Positions 35,166 to 47,181 of a DNA stretch of 64,000 nucleotides are shown here, piece by piece; position 1 is the first letter of the stretch, and each line of letters begins with the position of its first letter. Origin of the DNA: Lindgomyces ingoldianus (taxonomy: Eukaryota > Ascomycota > Dothideomycetes > Pleosporales > Lindgomycetaceae). The translations under genes and the position numbers were made by a program. The stretch is taken from assembly GCF_010093535.1 (NCBI RefSeq), contig NW_022985162.1, positions 2,454,637-2,518,636 on the forward strand, in the 5' to 3' direction. The notes beneath the pieces were generated by a model. The model made no database searches, had not been told where the DNA came from, and saw only the letters and a program-made list of their open reading frames with translations.

Positions 35166-35767
35166 ATGATGTGAATGACCCGATCGGGCTGAAAGGGTTT
35201 TCTTTCCCAAGGCATACTCTGAGACCCGGTTTACCTTCTTTTCTGTCTTTTTATATTACTTTGGTGGGTTTTGAAGTGGAGTTGGGTCCATGTGTTAGGT
35301 ATTGGCAGCATAGACAAGCGACTTCCTCCCTAAAGCCTATTTTCTGAGAGGCTATAGCTGTGACCTGGATCAATGTCTAGGCTCAGTCGGGAGCTGATAT
35401 AGCATGTGTTCGAGGTTCTTTTCTTTTAACGCAGGGAGCAATGATTGTAAGCGATGAAAAGTGCGCATTGTGTCTCATAGAATGAGGTATGGCAAGGTCT
35501 GGACGACCTGCGATGGGTATATATAAATCTAGCTACGTAATGGTAATAATGGGCTGTGACAAATGCGAGGCTTGCTGAGTGTGGTTTTGTTTTGCACGTG
35601 TGATAGCAGTGTGAGAGTGCTTGAAGCAATTCTGCCAGGGCGGTGAAGGCCGCGTGCCAAGGCCCGCTAAGTGGTGCGCCCACGAAGTCGAAATTCCAAA
35701 CCTCGAACTCCACTTGCAAAGTCATCCCCACGCCGCCGCCGCACAACACCGTCAATCTCTCTTCAAT
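35166..35767. other. Intergenic: transporter 3' end and eL18 promoter
   Basis: No gene seen in these 600 bp. A CACGTG lies near 35,597, about 170 bp upstream of the ribosomal protein start. Confidence 0.5.
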
Positions 35768-36715
35768 ATGGGGATTGATCTCAACCGGCATCATGTTCGA
35801 GACGGGCACCGCAGTATGTGTTTTCCCCCGTCGAGTCGGCGCACTCTTGCGCTGGCGAGCCGCTGTCTTCTGGACGCAGCATGATACCCGAGTTGCGGAA
35901 AATTGACGATTCTTCTACAGAGGTCCCTAAGTCCACGAATCCATACGTGAAGCTTTTGGTCCGACTGTACAAGTTCCTCGCTCGTAAGCATTCTTTCTTC
36001 CAGGCCGCTTGTCGTTTGGGCTGACACCATCTCCCTAGGCCGCACTGATTCCCCTTTCAACAAGACCGTCCTCCGAAGGCTCATGATGTCCAAGATCAAC
36101 CGCCCGCGTAAGACCACCGTATAAATGGTAAATAGTACTTTCCACTGTGCATTGGCTAACTTGGGGATAGCTATGAGCTTGTCGAAGATCGTTGCGACCG
36201 CCGCCAACAAGCAGTCCAAGGACGCTCACGAGGGCAAGACCATCGTCGTGGTATGGATGCCCAAGCCAAGAAGGATGCAATAGTCACTAATATGGTCCTA
36301 GGTTGGAACTGTCACTGATGATAACCGCCTTTACGGTATGAATCACCTTTATTCGAGGTCGTGTACGTCCCACTAATAAATTACAGTGGTCCCCAAGCTC
36401 TCCGTTGCCGCTATGCGCTTTACCTCAACTGCCCGCGCCCGTATTGAGAAGACCGGCGGCGAGTGCCTCACCATGGACGAGGTTGCCTTGAGGGCCCCGA
36501 CTGGTGCCAACACTCTCCTTCTCCGCGGACCTAAGAACTCCCGTGAGGCCGTCAAGCATTTCGGATTTGGCCCACATTCGCACAAGGTACGATTCATCTA
36601 CGGAAGGGGTTTCGCCATGTACTAATGAATGCCGTAGAAACCTTATGTCGAGAGCAAGGGACGTAAGTTCGAACGCGCTCGTGGCCGCAGAAGGTCTAGG
36701 GGTTTCAAGGTCTAA
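35768..36715 (+). CDS. 60S ribosomal protein eL18
   Basis: Seven short exons: 35,768-35,813, 35,921-35,983, 36,039-36,107, 36,171-36,250, 36,302-36,335, 36,387-36,586 and 36,638-36,715. The product is 189 residues, near the family length. It begins [15 protein letters not shown], continues [49 protein letters not shown], and ends with [27 protein letters not shown] and a basic RSRGFKV tail, all diagnostic of eL18 (L18e). It is part of the large subunit. High intron density near the 5' end is usual for fungal ribosomal protein genes. Confidence 0.93.
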
Positions 36716-37170
36716 GCGGTGTTGGGAACATATGGTTTATTTGGCTCGTCGGCTTGGGCATGGTCAGCGGGATTCCTTCACATGGCGCGTATCATGTCCG
36801 GCGATGGCTCCTTTACGGATTACAAAAATGATACTCCACATCCAGATATGCAATGAAAGTGGTCGTAAACTCTTGGAGCAAAGAGATGACTGTATGACCC
36901 TATATATATTTTTAACTGTGATGTGTGTGCCAGCTAATTCCCTATACATTTATGATGTTGGCTCAGTCATATCTTCCGCATGACTGCACTTGCAAAATTT
37001 GTATCTAATATTTCGCCATTGAAATTTTTACCCCACAATTGACCAACCAGAACGAGAGCAGCATCCCACCTTGCCCAACTTTACTTCAAAATATAAAGTC
37101 CCTACAACACCCCTTCACCTCAACCCAGCATCCCACGTCTCATTCTTTCCTTTCTTCTGCAACCATCATC
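36716..37170. other. Intergenic: eL18 3' end and ADE2 promoter
   Basis: No gene. The frame of ADE2 stays open upstream to 37,039 but the family's N-terminus begins at the ATG at 37,171. Confidence 0.5.
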
Positions 37171-38889
37171 ATGGACAACCGAACCGTCGGCGTCCTCGGC
37201 GGGGGCCAACTTGGTCGCATGTTCATCGAATCCGCTAACCGGGTCGGTGTGAAAGTCATCATCCTAGATGGTGACTCCGCGCCCGCGAAACAAATCTCAG
37301 CCCATGGCGACCACATCTCCGGCTCTTTCAAAGACGCTGCAGCGGTCAAGAAGCTTGCACAAATATGCGATGTCATTACCGTGGAAATCGAGCACGTGGA
37401 TACGCAGATGCTAGAAGAAGTGGCGGATGATGGAGGTGTTGTTGTGGAGCCGCATTGGAGTACCTTGAGGATTATTAAAGATAAGTTTAGGCAGAAGATG
37501 TGGTTGAAAGATCATGGGGTTGAGGTGGCGGAGAGTGTGGATCTTGAGGGATTAGGAGGGGGAGAGGAAGGGATGGTGGGTGTGTGTAGACGCTTGGGGT
37601 TTCCGTGTATGGTGAAGAGTAAAACGGAGGCGTATGATGGGCGGGGAAATTTCGTGGTTAAGAGCGAGGAAGATTTTGCCAGAGCGAAGAAGGCTTTGGG
37701 GGATAGACCGTTGTATGCGGAGCGCTGGGCGGAGTTTTGTATGGAGCTTGCGGTTATGGTAGTGAAGACGAAAGATGGGGTTAAAACGTTTCCGACGGTC
37801 GAAACAGTGCATGAGGATAGTATCTGCAAACTCACGTATGCACCGCCGCGGAATGTGTCTCGCGAGACGGCGCAGCGAGCGCAGGAGTTGGCGAAGAGAG
37901 CGGTTGCGGCGTTTGAAGGCAAAGGCGTGTTCGGGGTGGAGATGTTCTTACTTAAAGATGACAGTTTGCTTGTCAACGAGATTGCACCGCGGCCGCATAA
38001 TTCGGGTCATTACACCATCGAAGCGTGCCCATTGAGCCAGTACGATGCTCATCTTCGCGCGATTCTAGATCTCCCGGTCCCGGAGCATGGGTTGAGACTC
38101 AGAGAGCCGGCGGTTATGCTCAATATCCTCGGTGGCCAGACTCCGGATTCGCATGTACAAATCGCACAGCAAGCGCTTGAATCCCCAAATGCTTCGATCC
38201 ATCTCTACGGTAAAGGCGAAGCGCGCCCAGGGCGCAAAATGGGGCATATTGTCGTAACGGCGCCAACGCTCTCGGCCGCAGAACGTGAAATGCAACCACT
38301 CATCGATGCGGTCGATGCTCAAAAAGGCGAGCCCAAAGTCATTCCCCAGACCCCATCGCTATCCCCAGATGAACCACTCGTCGCAGTAATAATGGGCTCC
38401 GACTCGGACCTCCCAATCCTCCGCCCATGTTTCCAGATCCTAACCACCCTCTCCATCCCCTTCACCACCCGCATCACCTCTGCCCACCGCACACCCGACT
38501 GGCTCCGCACATTCTCCAAAACGGCTTCATCCACCAGTCTCCGCGTCATCATCGGCGCAGCCGGTGGCGCAGCCCATCTCCCCGGCATGTGCGCCTCATG
38601 GACGACATTACCTGTCATCGGCGTCCCCGTGAAAGCCACTCATTTGGATGGCGTCGACAGCCTGTATTCGATGACGCAGATGCCAAGGGGAGAGCCGGTT
38701 GCGACGGTAGGCATTAATAATTCGACGAATGCAGCGTTATTAGCGGTCAGAATTTTAGGGGCGAGCGATGAAGGGGTGAGGGAGAGGTTGAGGGTGTGGA
38801 TGGAGGGGAATGAGAAGGAAGTGTTGAGAAAGGATAAGGCGTTGTTTGAGGGGGGGTGGGAGGCTTATTTGGAGGGGATGGGGAAGTAG
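37171..38889 (+). CDS. ADE2: Phosphoribosylaminoimidazole carboxylase (PurK-PurE fusion)
   Basis: Intron-less, 572 residues, matching yeast Ade2 length. The ATG at 37,171 (MDNRTVGVLGGGQLGRM) gives the standard N-terminus; an upstream in-frame extension is not needed. The N-terminal two thirds is the ATP-grasp PurK domain: GGGQLGRM, PCMVKSKTEAYDGRGN, NEIAPRPHNSGHYTIEAC. The C-terminal third is PurE: VAVIMGSDSDLPI, SAHRTPDWL, IGAAGGAAHLPGM, VPVKATHLDGVDSL, NNSTNAALLAVRIL. It carboxylates aminoimidazole ribonucleotide to CAIR in purine synthesis. Loss normally gives red, adenine-requiring colonies in yeasts. Confidence 0.96.
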   Translation: MDNRTVGVLGGGQLGRMFIESANRVGVKVIILDGDSAPAKQISAHGDHISGSFKDAAAVKKLAQICDVITVEIEHVDTQMLEEVADDGGVVVEPHWSTLRIIKDKFRQKMWLKDHGVEVAESVDLEGLGGGEEGMVGVCRRLGFPCMVKSKTEAYDGRGNFVVKSEEDFARAKKALGDRPLYAERWAEFCMELAVMVVKTKDGVKTFPTVETVHEDSICKLTYAPPRNVSRETAQRAQELAKRAVAAFEGKGVFGVEMFLLKDDSLLVNEIAPRPHNSGHYTIEACPLSQYDAHLRAILDLPVPEHGLRLREPAVMLNILGGQTPDSHVQIAQQALESPNASIHLYGKGEARPGRKMGHIVVTAPTLSAAEREMQPLIDAVDAQKGEPKVIPQTPSLSPDEPLVAVIMGSDSDLPILRPCFQILTTLSIPFTTRITSAHRTPDWLRTFSKTASSTSLRVIIGAAGGAAHLPGMCASWTTLPVIGVPVKATHLDGVDSLYSMTQMPRGEPVATVGINNSTNAALLAVRILGASDEGVRERLRVWMEGNEKEVLRKDKALFEGGWEAYLEGMGK

Positions 38890-39611
38890 ATGTTGGCGTA
38901 GAGATATGGAAGACGGGAAGGGAAGGGAATGGTGGAGTAGAAAAGTATAAAAAGACCGGTATGTCTAGGGACTGGGGTTAGGACGCATGATATTCGAAGG
39001 CTAAAAGTGAGTTTCCGAGTCCTTGTCACAGGAATAGAGTATAGGGCAACAATGCACTGAGAGTAAGGGACTCTCTTACCATGACGTAGAGGATTGCTTC
39101 AAGACGATGAAATATGGTGCCACATATGCCACCCAGCTCTAATGAGATTACTAATCAGAATTATCTATTATACCCGGAGGAGGAATCATACCCAGTTGAA
39201 TACAAAAGCAATAGAAAGACAAATCAAGCTCGCGGTGTGCGATGCCATCCCAACACCGAACCTCAAAACCCAGTCCCATCTCAGTCCAGTTTTAATCTTA
39301 GCCTAGGGCTTAGCAACAAGCCGCGAGGACACTTGACTCTTGGTCCGGTTCGAGCCGGATATTGCTATAAAAGAAGCTGTCCTAATCCTGCCCGGCAAGC
39401 CCCTCGCAATGGAACTACCCTCGCAGAGAAGTAATAGTCACAACACCGCCTACCAAACTAGAGTATTTAAAACCTATTTGAATGGCTACCCACTGATAGC
39501 AGGTCCACAAGAGGTACGTAACAGAGGCACAGATGTAGTGGCAGAAGAGAATGGTACCCTATACAGCGGCAAGCCATTCACGACCAGTGGTGAAGAAGAG
39601 AACTTCTAGCG
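38890..39611. other. Intergenic between convergent genes
   Basis: Purine-rich just after ADE2; short frames without motifs. No gene seen. Confidence 0.5.
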
Positions 39612-40669
39612 CTACCCAATAAAGGAGGGTAGCCAGGTCGCCAAAAGGAAATCTGCCGTTCCTAAGGTCGTGAAGCATGTGATGCTGCTGCCGTAGAGGT
39701 GGAATCCTATGGCCATTACCAAAGCGAAAGTGAGTAAGGAGTATGATATCACGAGCGCCTTCGGTGCAGGACTCTTGGGTTGGTTGTAATTCGAGACTGT
39801 GGGCATGGATTCGGATTTACGGAGTTTGTAGATGTTCATTCTGGAGCATTTTGTTAGCATTCGTCGATTGTAAGCATTCGCACCGAGAGAGAAACTGGCA
39901 TGCTGAGCATGCTAATGGGGACGTACGAATGCTCACCACCACATGTACGCCTATGGTATATTGGTAACCCTACGCACGGCCTGTCGCACACCGTGACGTC
40001 GACCTCTTTAGCCCCGCGGTGGATTTTCTCCCCGCAGTAGCAGGCATTTCCGTTCTTGACTCCGAAGTAGGGAGTGCGTTCGCAGTACGTCTCGCATTGT
40101 TCGAGGGTCATATGGTCACTGAGGAACCACTAATTCCACAGGCGTCAGTGTCATAACCTATATGTGTTTGGAGTAGAACGAGGAATAAGGGAAGAAATGG
40201 GTAGGAGGGATACGGGGAGGAAGCAAAGAAAAACCTTCATTGGTGACCCCTGGGGAACCTGCAGCGCACCACCCATGTTCTCAAGTTCCATAGTCTCATT
40301 GTAGCACCCGATGTGGTCATATGAACCCTGCTCTTTCTCCGCCCCAGGGAACAGTTCGGCGGGAGATTTGGTTTCCTGCGGCTCCTCTTCGTCCTTTGAG
40401 ATTGCAGTAGAGGTTGTAGGAACGGTAGTGATTAGGTCGACGTATACGACATCCCCCGTCATGCTTGGCTTCATAGTCTGAATGTATTTGAATGTTCTGC
40501 CGTCATCTAGTACAGTAGTTCCACTGATAATCTCTCTGTTGCGGAGCTCGGTGGTGATCATGCTGACCGGTCCGACGTTATTACTCCGCTCCTCCTGAGC
40601 GAGAGTGGGAATCATGCAAGGCAAAAGGGCTGCCATTGTGGCGAAATAGCGGATCATGGTGACGAGCAT
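39612..40669 (-). CDS. WSC-domain single-pass membrane protein
   Basis: Three minus-strand exons, 40,669-40,235, 40,129-39,927 and 39,840-39,612, give 288 residues. The second intron has a clear GCTAAC branch; the first has a weak GTTTTT donor. The signal peptide ends near TLAQE. A Thr/Glu-rich region leads to a WSC domain: HIGCYNETMEL, MTLEQCETYCERTPYFGVKNGNACYCGEKI, then DRPCVGLPIYHRRTCGGE. After a short basic linker there is one membrane helix (ALVISYSLLTFALVMAIGFHLYG). WSC modules bind wall glucans or mannans and occur in stress sensors of the cell wall integrity pathway. This protein has one WSC copy and no long Ser-rich stalk, so it is not a canonical Wsc1. Confidence 0.78.
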
Positions 40670-41274
40670 ATAGAATGATTGACTAACGATGCGTGAAGGT
40701 GTTTAATCGGTGATGATGATGATGGTGATGGATGTGGCAGAAGTTTTTTGCAGCAAAGGGATAAATATTAAATTTATAAGGATAGGCAAGAACGAGAGCA
40801 AAATATGTTTACCCATCCTCCAGGGAAGGAGGCATCTAGCGCGACTGTATCCGCCATCGCAGACAGTGTCTAAACAGCAGGCTTGAAGTTGAGTGAAGGG
40901 AAGGCTCTAAGAGAGAATGTAACAGAGAAAGGAGATGGTAGTGGTCGGAGGGATCGATGTGTAAACGATTAGCGGAAGTTGAGAGGAAAGAGAATGTATG
41001 GTAAGAGGGAAGGTTCTACGTGACTCTCGGGCTGTGCTTTCTGCCCTTGAGGCCATCACGTGGCTTTTTTCTCTCCTCTTGTCAGTGCCCTAGGTTTGTA
41101 CCGAGTGGTAATTAGAGAAGTGTGAATTACTTCTATGTCCATTTTATCATCTGGTGTATTAATATTAAAAAAGAGGGCATAACTTCCGAAAATTTACGCA
41201 GTGATCCCTGCTCTATGATTATATGAGCACCTATCAACTCCTTTCCACCCAGGGATCCTCGATTCCTCACTCAC
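40670..41274. other. Intergenic, WSC gene promoter
   Basis: No gene. A short GAT/ATG microsatellite lies near 40,710-40,733, just upstream of the WSC-gene start. Confidence 0.5.
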
Positions 41275-42231
41275 TTAAGCAAGCAAAGCAAGCAATCCCG
41301 CTACGCCTCCCGCAGCACCCAAAACGGCTTCTGCCGTCTTCATCGCACCCCCAGTGGAGGCCGATTTCGTCGTCGGGATGTTCAGTCGGGTCACCGTTCC
41401 CACATTCGCAGTGGTCCCTGACGCAAGAGAGAAGGAAAATTGTGCTGCGGTACTGGAATCTGAGCTGGAGCTATCTCCAGAGCTTGATTTCGAGTCATCT
41501 TCTGTCTTGGTCGACCTCGAGCTTCTCGTGGTGAAAGCCTTCCCCGTAGAGGCCCCGCCGGTGGTTGCACTGCTCAGGACTTCGGCGGTAACATCGGTGG
41601 CGCCGCATGCAAAGTGACCATAGGTAGCGCCAGAAACGACGGTATACAGCTGCATACAGAACGGTGCAGCAGACCGTGTACTCGATGGTTGTCAGCTAAT
41701 ACGATAACAGAAGGGGAAGCACATAGAGGCCTTACCAGCCAATGGCGAGGGGATCATTTGCGCATGATGAAACTTTAAGGCAGTCCGAGACCTTAGTGCT
41801 CTCGACGCAAGCGGTAGCAACCTCACAGTCGGTTATAGCGGTACCTGTACAGCACCTTCGTTCGTTAGTTTTGTTGATAACTGTAAGGCCGAGGAAAGAC
41901 ATACCCAAACCAGCTGAAAGCCTTATTGTACATGCATGAGCTACCAACGTCACAAGAAATTGGTGCCTCTGTTTAGATTGTTAGTCATACAATCTACTGT
42001 TTGGATTATCTCCCCGAAATGCATACCCGCATCGCCTTCCAAATACCCGCAGAATGATGGGTCCTCCTGCCGTCTAAACAACTCCATAATCGGCCCACCC
42101 GTCGGTTTTGGGGACCATCCATCCGCGCTGAATCCCTTAATCGATGGAGTGGCAGCGGGTCCATCATACTGAATCGCAGCTACGAAGCTATTGAGCGTGA
42201 GCAACACCCCAGTATGTCTCGAGAACATCAT
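41275..42231 (-). CDS. Cys-rich secreted or GPI-anchored surface protein
   Basis: Four minus-strand exons, 42,231-42,027, 41,968-41,905, 41,855-41,736 and 41,680-41,275, give 264 residues, with introns of 49-58 nt. A short signal peptide is followed by SFCGYLEGDAG, SCDVGSSCMYN, CCTGTAITDCEVATACVES, SDCLKVSSCANDPLAIG and FCMQLYTVVSGATYGHFACGA. Conserved elements such as CGYLEGD, CC and the Y..YGH.ACG end recur in many uncharacterised ascomycete surface proteins. The last 90 residues are Ser/Thr/Asp-rich and end in a weakly hydrophobic Ala/Leu tail, as for GPI attachment or a single helix. Function unknown. Confidence 0.7.
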
Positions 42232-43011
42232 GTTGAGCTGGAAATAAATGCGTGGCTAAGACGACGAAGAAAGTTCGAGCTGTGCAGCTCCACCACCACA
42301 GAGGCCAACCGTGGACATTTATATTAGCTCCCCCTCGCCTCAATGAGGCTGAGAGCCCTCCAAGCCCAAAGCAGAGAGCCTGTCCTGCTCAGCCAGTGGG
42401 GTAGCACACGACGGGAGAATTGAGCTCTTGGCGCATGCAACCCGCCCCCAAATCCAGACATGCTGGAGAATAAACAAGCATGTCAATGGTCGATTGACAT
42501 CTCGCCGAGCCACGTCCATCCATATCAGTTAAAAAGAGGCGAGCACGGGATACGCCACAATTTCTCAGGTCTCAAAAGGCGGGTGCAAGCATTCTCATTC
42601 GACAGCCTTGCGATAGCTGATCATCAGAGAAACAAGTGATGCCGTCCCACATTTCGTAATATGTGTTGGGCGAGCTCAACCCGGTGGTAGCTTTGTTTTG
42701 AACGGCACCGAGAACTGTTTTGAGGCGTGGGAGAGTGTATGCTAGAGCCGTGGGCCCATCCTCGAGCTCAACTGAGAAGAGGATGCCTTGTCGATATCTT
42801 TCATGTCGAGCAAGGTGAACCTCCTGAAGTTGCCAAGGTCCAGAGTGGCCCGGGCTTTAGAAGGCGGTGGCAGAAAACGCGTCTCGTACGTGTCGCGTAA
42901 CCCACTGAAGTCGGAAAGTACTCCCCGACCAAGCCTTGTCCATCTTTCCAACGTCCCATTTCAAGGTTTCCTCTCTCCAATCCAGTCCGCTCCTTTGTAT
43001 CAACTGTCATA
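42232..43011. promoter_or_regulatory. Divergent promoter region of the surface-protein and MSH2 genes
   Basis: 780 bp between opposite starts. An MCB box near MSH2 is listed separately. No gene seen. Confidence 0.5.
42877..42882. promoter_or_regulatory. MCB box (ACGCGT) upstream of MSH2
   Basis: ACGCGT, the MluI cell-cycle box bound by MBF, lies 130 bp before the MSH2 ATG, with a related TCGCGT 16 bp downstream. Yeast MSH2 is an MBF-type G1/S gene. The same hexamer occurs elsewhere in the window by chance, so the position is what counts. Confidence 0.4.
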
Positions 43012-45864
43012 ATGGGTTCCAGGCCAGAGTTGAAAGAGGAGGATGAGTCGAGTTTCTGCAGTTTCTTTCGCAATTTGGATCATCAGAATGCGGATACTAT
43101 CCGAATATTCGACCGAGGGGATTACTACTCAGCGCACGGAGAGGATGCGAAGTTTATTGCTTCTACAGTGAGTAAATTCTGCTCCTAAGACCCGCACTAT
43201 GGATCTTATTGTTCTTGTAGGTTTACCGTACAACTGCCGTCCTACGCAAGTTAGGCCGAGAGCCGGGCCTCGAGTCCGTCACCATGACTGTCATGGTGTA
43301 CCGTAATTTCTTGAGAGAAGCCCTGTTTAGACTTAGCAAGAGGGTCGAGATATGGCAGTCTTCTGGGAAGAGGATGGATTGGAAGGTCTCCAAGCAGGTA
43401 TGAAGGTGCATTCGGCCAGGAATAGGCCAAAGTGTTAATCCGAGACCAGGCTTCACCGGGGAACCTCCAAGACATCGAAGACGAACTCGGCGGCCAAGTT
43501 GAGAATGCACCTATCATATTAGCTGTAAAGGTCTCGGCGAAGGCGTCCGAGGCACGGAATGTGGGAGTATGCTTCGCCGATGCGAGCGTGAGGGAGTTGG
43601 GCGTAACCGAATTTCTAGACAATGATCTCTACTCAAACTTCGAATCGCTTCTCATTCAGCTCGGCGTGAAAGAATGCCTTATCCAGGCAGATACTTCGAA
43701 GAAGGATGTCGAACTCAACAAGCTTCGGACGATTGCGGATAACTGTGGATGCGCTGTTGCAGAGCGGGGCTTTGCAGACTTTGCGACAAAAGATATCGAC
43801 CAGGATCTCCCAAGGTTGCTGAAGGACGAGCGTTCTGCCGTTACGCTTCCTCTGACTGATTTGAAGCTGGCCATGGGATCTGCGGCTGCCTTGATTAAGT
43901 ATCTGGGCGTAATGTCGGATTCGTCGAACTTCGGGCAGTATCAGCTCTATCAGCACGATCTGACACAGTACATGAAGCTTGATGCGGCTGCATTGAAAGC
44001 CCTCAATCTAATGCCAGGGCCCAGAGATGGAGCGAAGACAATGAGTTTGTTTGGACTCCTCAATCACTGCAAGACACCGACTGGAAGCCGACTACTTGCA
44101 CAGTGGCTTAAGCAGCCCCTAATGAACGTGGCCGAGATTGAGCGACGACAGCAACTGGTGGAAGCTTTCGTCAACGACACTGAGCTTCGACAGACGATGC
44201 AAGAAGAGCACCTCCGTTCTATCCCAGACCTCTACCGTCTCGCAAAGAAATTCCAGCGCAAAGTAGCGAACCTAGAAGATGTGGTACGAACATACCAAGT
44301 CGTCATTCGCCTCCCTGGCTTTCTTGGAACCCTAGAATCTGTCATGGACGAACAATTCCGCGACCCTCTCGACGCTGAATATACCTCTAAACTACGAGGT
44401 TACTCCGATGCTTTCGCCAAGCTTCAAGAGATGGTTGAAACGACAGTAGACCTCGAGGCTCTGGACAACCACGAATTCATCATCAAGCCCGAATTCGACG
44501 ACTCCCTACGCACAATCCGCAAACGTCTCGACAAGTTAAAACACGAAATGGAATCCGAGCACTCGCACGTCGCACGCGATCTCAGTCAAGAAAAGGACAA
44601 GAAACTCTTTCTCGAGAACCACCGCGTTCATGGTTGGTGCTTCAGATTAACCCGCAACGAAGCAAGTTGTATCCGGAACAAGAGAGAATACCAAGAATGC
44701 TCGACACAGAAAAACGGTGTCTACTTCACTACATCCACTCTCCAAGGCCTTCGACGCGAATTTGACCAGCTCTCAGAAAATTACAACCGTACCCAATCCG
44801 GACTTGTCAACGAGGTTGTCTCCGTCGCGTCCTCATACATCCCCGTCCTCGAGAAACTCGCCGCCGTGCTCTCTCACCTGGACGTCATCATTTCCTTCGC
44901 CCACGTCTCCGTACACGCTCCCACCTCATATGTGCGTCCGAAAATGCACCCCAGAGGCACCGGCAATACCATCTTAATAGAAGCGCGCCACCCCTGCATG
45001 GAAATGCAAGACGACATATCCTTCATCACAAACGACGTCTCTCTCAAACGCAACTCCTCTGAATTCCTAATCATCACTGGGCCTAATATGGGCGGCAAAT
45101 CAACCTACATTCGCCAAACCGGCGTAATAGCACTCATGGCGCAAATCGGTTGCTTCGTGCCCTGTTCCTCCGCCGAACTCACAATCTTCGACTGCATTCT
45201 CGCCCGAGTCGGCGCCAGCGATAGCCAAGTCAAAGGCGTCAGCACCTTCATGGCGGAAATGCTTGAAACCGCAAATATCCTTAAATCCGCGACTAAAGAG
45301 TCGCTTATCATCATAGACGAACTCGGACGTGGAACGAGTACGTATGATGGCTTCGGTCTCGCGTGGGCGATTTCGGAATACATTGTCAAAGAAATCGGAG
45401 CGTTTGCGCTGTTTGCAACGCATTTCCATGAACTTACCGCGTTAGTGGATACGTATCCACAGGTCCAGAATCTGCACGTTGTGGCACACATAGAGGAAGG
45501 TGAGAAGAAGAAGCGGGAGGTGACGCTGCTGTATAAAGTCGAGCCGGGAGTGTGTGATCAATCTTTTGGTATCCATGTCGCGGAGCTCGTACGCTTTCCA
45601 CAGAAAGTTATTAATATGGCGAAGAGGAAGGCAGACGAGTTGGAGGACTTCTCGGGGAAGCATGAAGAGGGCTATGTCCAGGCGAGTAAAGAGGAGGTCG
45701 AGGAGGGGAGTAGGTTGCTGAAGGAGATGCTGGCGAAGTGGAAGGTGGAGGTGGAGAGTCAGGGTTTGACGAAGAAACAGCAAGTTGAGAGGATGAGGGA
45801 GTTGGTCAAGGAGAACCAGGCTTTAAGGGAGAATGGGTTCTTTAAGGGGGTTCTAGCTTTGTAG
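43012..45864 (+). CDS. MSH2: DNA mismatch repair ATPase MSH2
   Basis: Exons 43,012-43,167, 43,221-43,397 and 43,450-45,864 give 915 residues, slightly below the usual 930-960. The N-terminus (FFRNLDHQNADTIRIFDRGDYYSAHGEDA) is the MutS mismatch-binding domain region. The connector and lever domains follow, then GPNMGGKSTYIRQTG (Walker A), STFMAEMLETANILKSAT and IIIDELGRGTSTYDGFGLAWAISEY (Walker B and signature), and a C-terminal helix-turn-helix dimerisation part. It pairs with MSH6 or MSH3 in the nucleus to find mismatches and loops. All introns are in phase 0. Confidence 0.95.
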
Positions 45865-46239
45865 ACGATATTGTAATGGGACGGGACGGCGGCGTTTCTG
45901 GGTTTCAGGATCGGGAAGGGCCGCGATACAGGCACGTTCTGTTTGTACTTCAGGGCTCTAAGTGACGATAACATCAATGTAATCGTGTATTATTCCCCGA
46001 TTCGCGTTTCGCGGAGCACTAGTTGTGGCTATGTATCACCTTTGTCCAAGTAAAAGGGCACAATGGAATGCTAAAAGAACCAACAATGCAATGATAGAGA
46101 CAGTACCCCTAATGAATCATACCCTTAAAACGCCTACCATACCGATTGATCACAGTTTTGTTTTCGCTTCCTCGTCCCCCTCTCATCTTATACCTTTACA
46201 AAGACACCTACTATTCTAACCAGCTCCTCAGGCAAGGTT
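45865..46239. other. Intergenic between convergent genes
   Basis: Contains the 3' ends of MSH2 and the b561-like gene. No gene seen. Confidence 0.5.
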
Positions 46240-47181
46240 CTACTCAGAATTCAGTCTCAGCCTCCCCTCCTCCTTTTTCAATCCTAGCTTCTGCAACTTG
46301 ATCCTCGGCACCAGTCCAACCAGAACCAGCACACTCGCCACAATAACAGCCCAATGCTGTATATGCAATACCCCCAGACTATAGTCTGTCCAACTCGCCG
46401 CACAAATCGTCGCGAGCCCCAATGTCGCTACCATGTATCCACTAACCCTATGATACTTCCACACAGCCTTAGCCTTATCCACACCACCATACAGACTCGG
46501 AGTCCAGTACTGCGTGAACCCAACAATTGCTTGTAGGAAAATGGATATGTAGGTTATGAGCCCGAGGATGGCGTGCGGGGACTCGAAATGTGCGTGGCCG
46601 GGTCCAGCTTTGTTGATTTCGATGATTATGAGGCCGGCGAGGAGGGCAGAGATGCCAACGAGGTTGAGGGCAAAGTGGGCGAGGGTCCCGTCACGTTTTT
46701 GGGAGGGGGTGTGTGTTGGTTGAAGAATGAGGGCGGCTTGGGTTATGAGGAGGATGCCGGCGGAGTTGAGGAGCTGAGAATAGATTAGCAAGCGACTGAG
46801 GTTTGGAATTAAGAGATTGAAAGGATGAGGAACCTACGGGATGTGAAGAGAAGAAAATTAAGTTATGAGAGAAGATGGCTCCCCATACTATCGCTGCAAG
46901 CTATTTTCGCGTAAGCTACTCGACGTCGTCAATGTCTTGAAGGGAACCTACGATCCAAATGCCCGCCTGGGCAATCGGCGCGGTGCCTACATAGCCAACA
47001 TCAGCATAGCCCACACTCCCTTCATAGCAGCTCTTCAACCCTACTCACCAATCCACACATTCAAATATAGCGGTTTTCCTTCCATCTGACTGGCATCACC
47101 TCGTCGTCCAAGTAGTGGTTCATCCTCGCCCGATCCCCGCAGCCCATTAATATTCTCAGGGATTCCGGTCACTGACGCCAT
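46240..47181 (-). CDS. Cytochrome b561-domain membrane protein
   Basis: Four minus-strand exons, 47,181-47,049, 46,986-46,952 (35 nt), 46,900-46,838 (63 nt) and 46,773-46,240, give 254 residues. After about 45 hydrophilic residues come five or six membrane helices. The middle shows AIVWGAIFSHNLIFFSSHP, LLNSAGILLITQAALILQPTHTPSQKRDGTLAHF, ESPHAILGLITYISIFLQAIVG and KYHRVSGYMVATLGL. His residues in SHNL, TLAHF, SPHAI and YHRV are likely haem ligands. The family moves electrons across membranes, often from ascorbate to ferric iron. There is no DOMON domain, so it is a stand-alone b561. The start keeps a conserved-looking NVWIGTAPIAQ segment at the exon 1-2 join. Confidence 0.82.

Noticed and set aside
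39335..39365. CCGGTTCGAGCCGG hairpin resembling a tRNA T-arm
   Set aside because: The loop and stem spacing is wrong for a tRNA and no acceptor stem pairs around it.
41223..41534. Ser/Leu-rich plus-strand frame
   Set aside because: Opposite the last exon of the Cys-rich surface-protein gene, whose Ser/Thr codons produce it.
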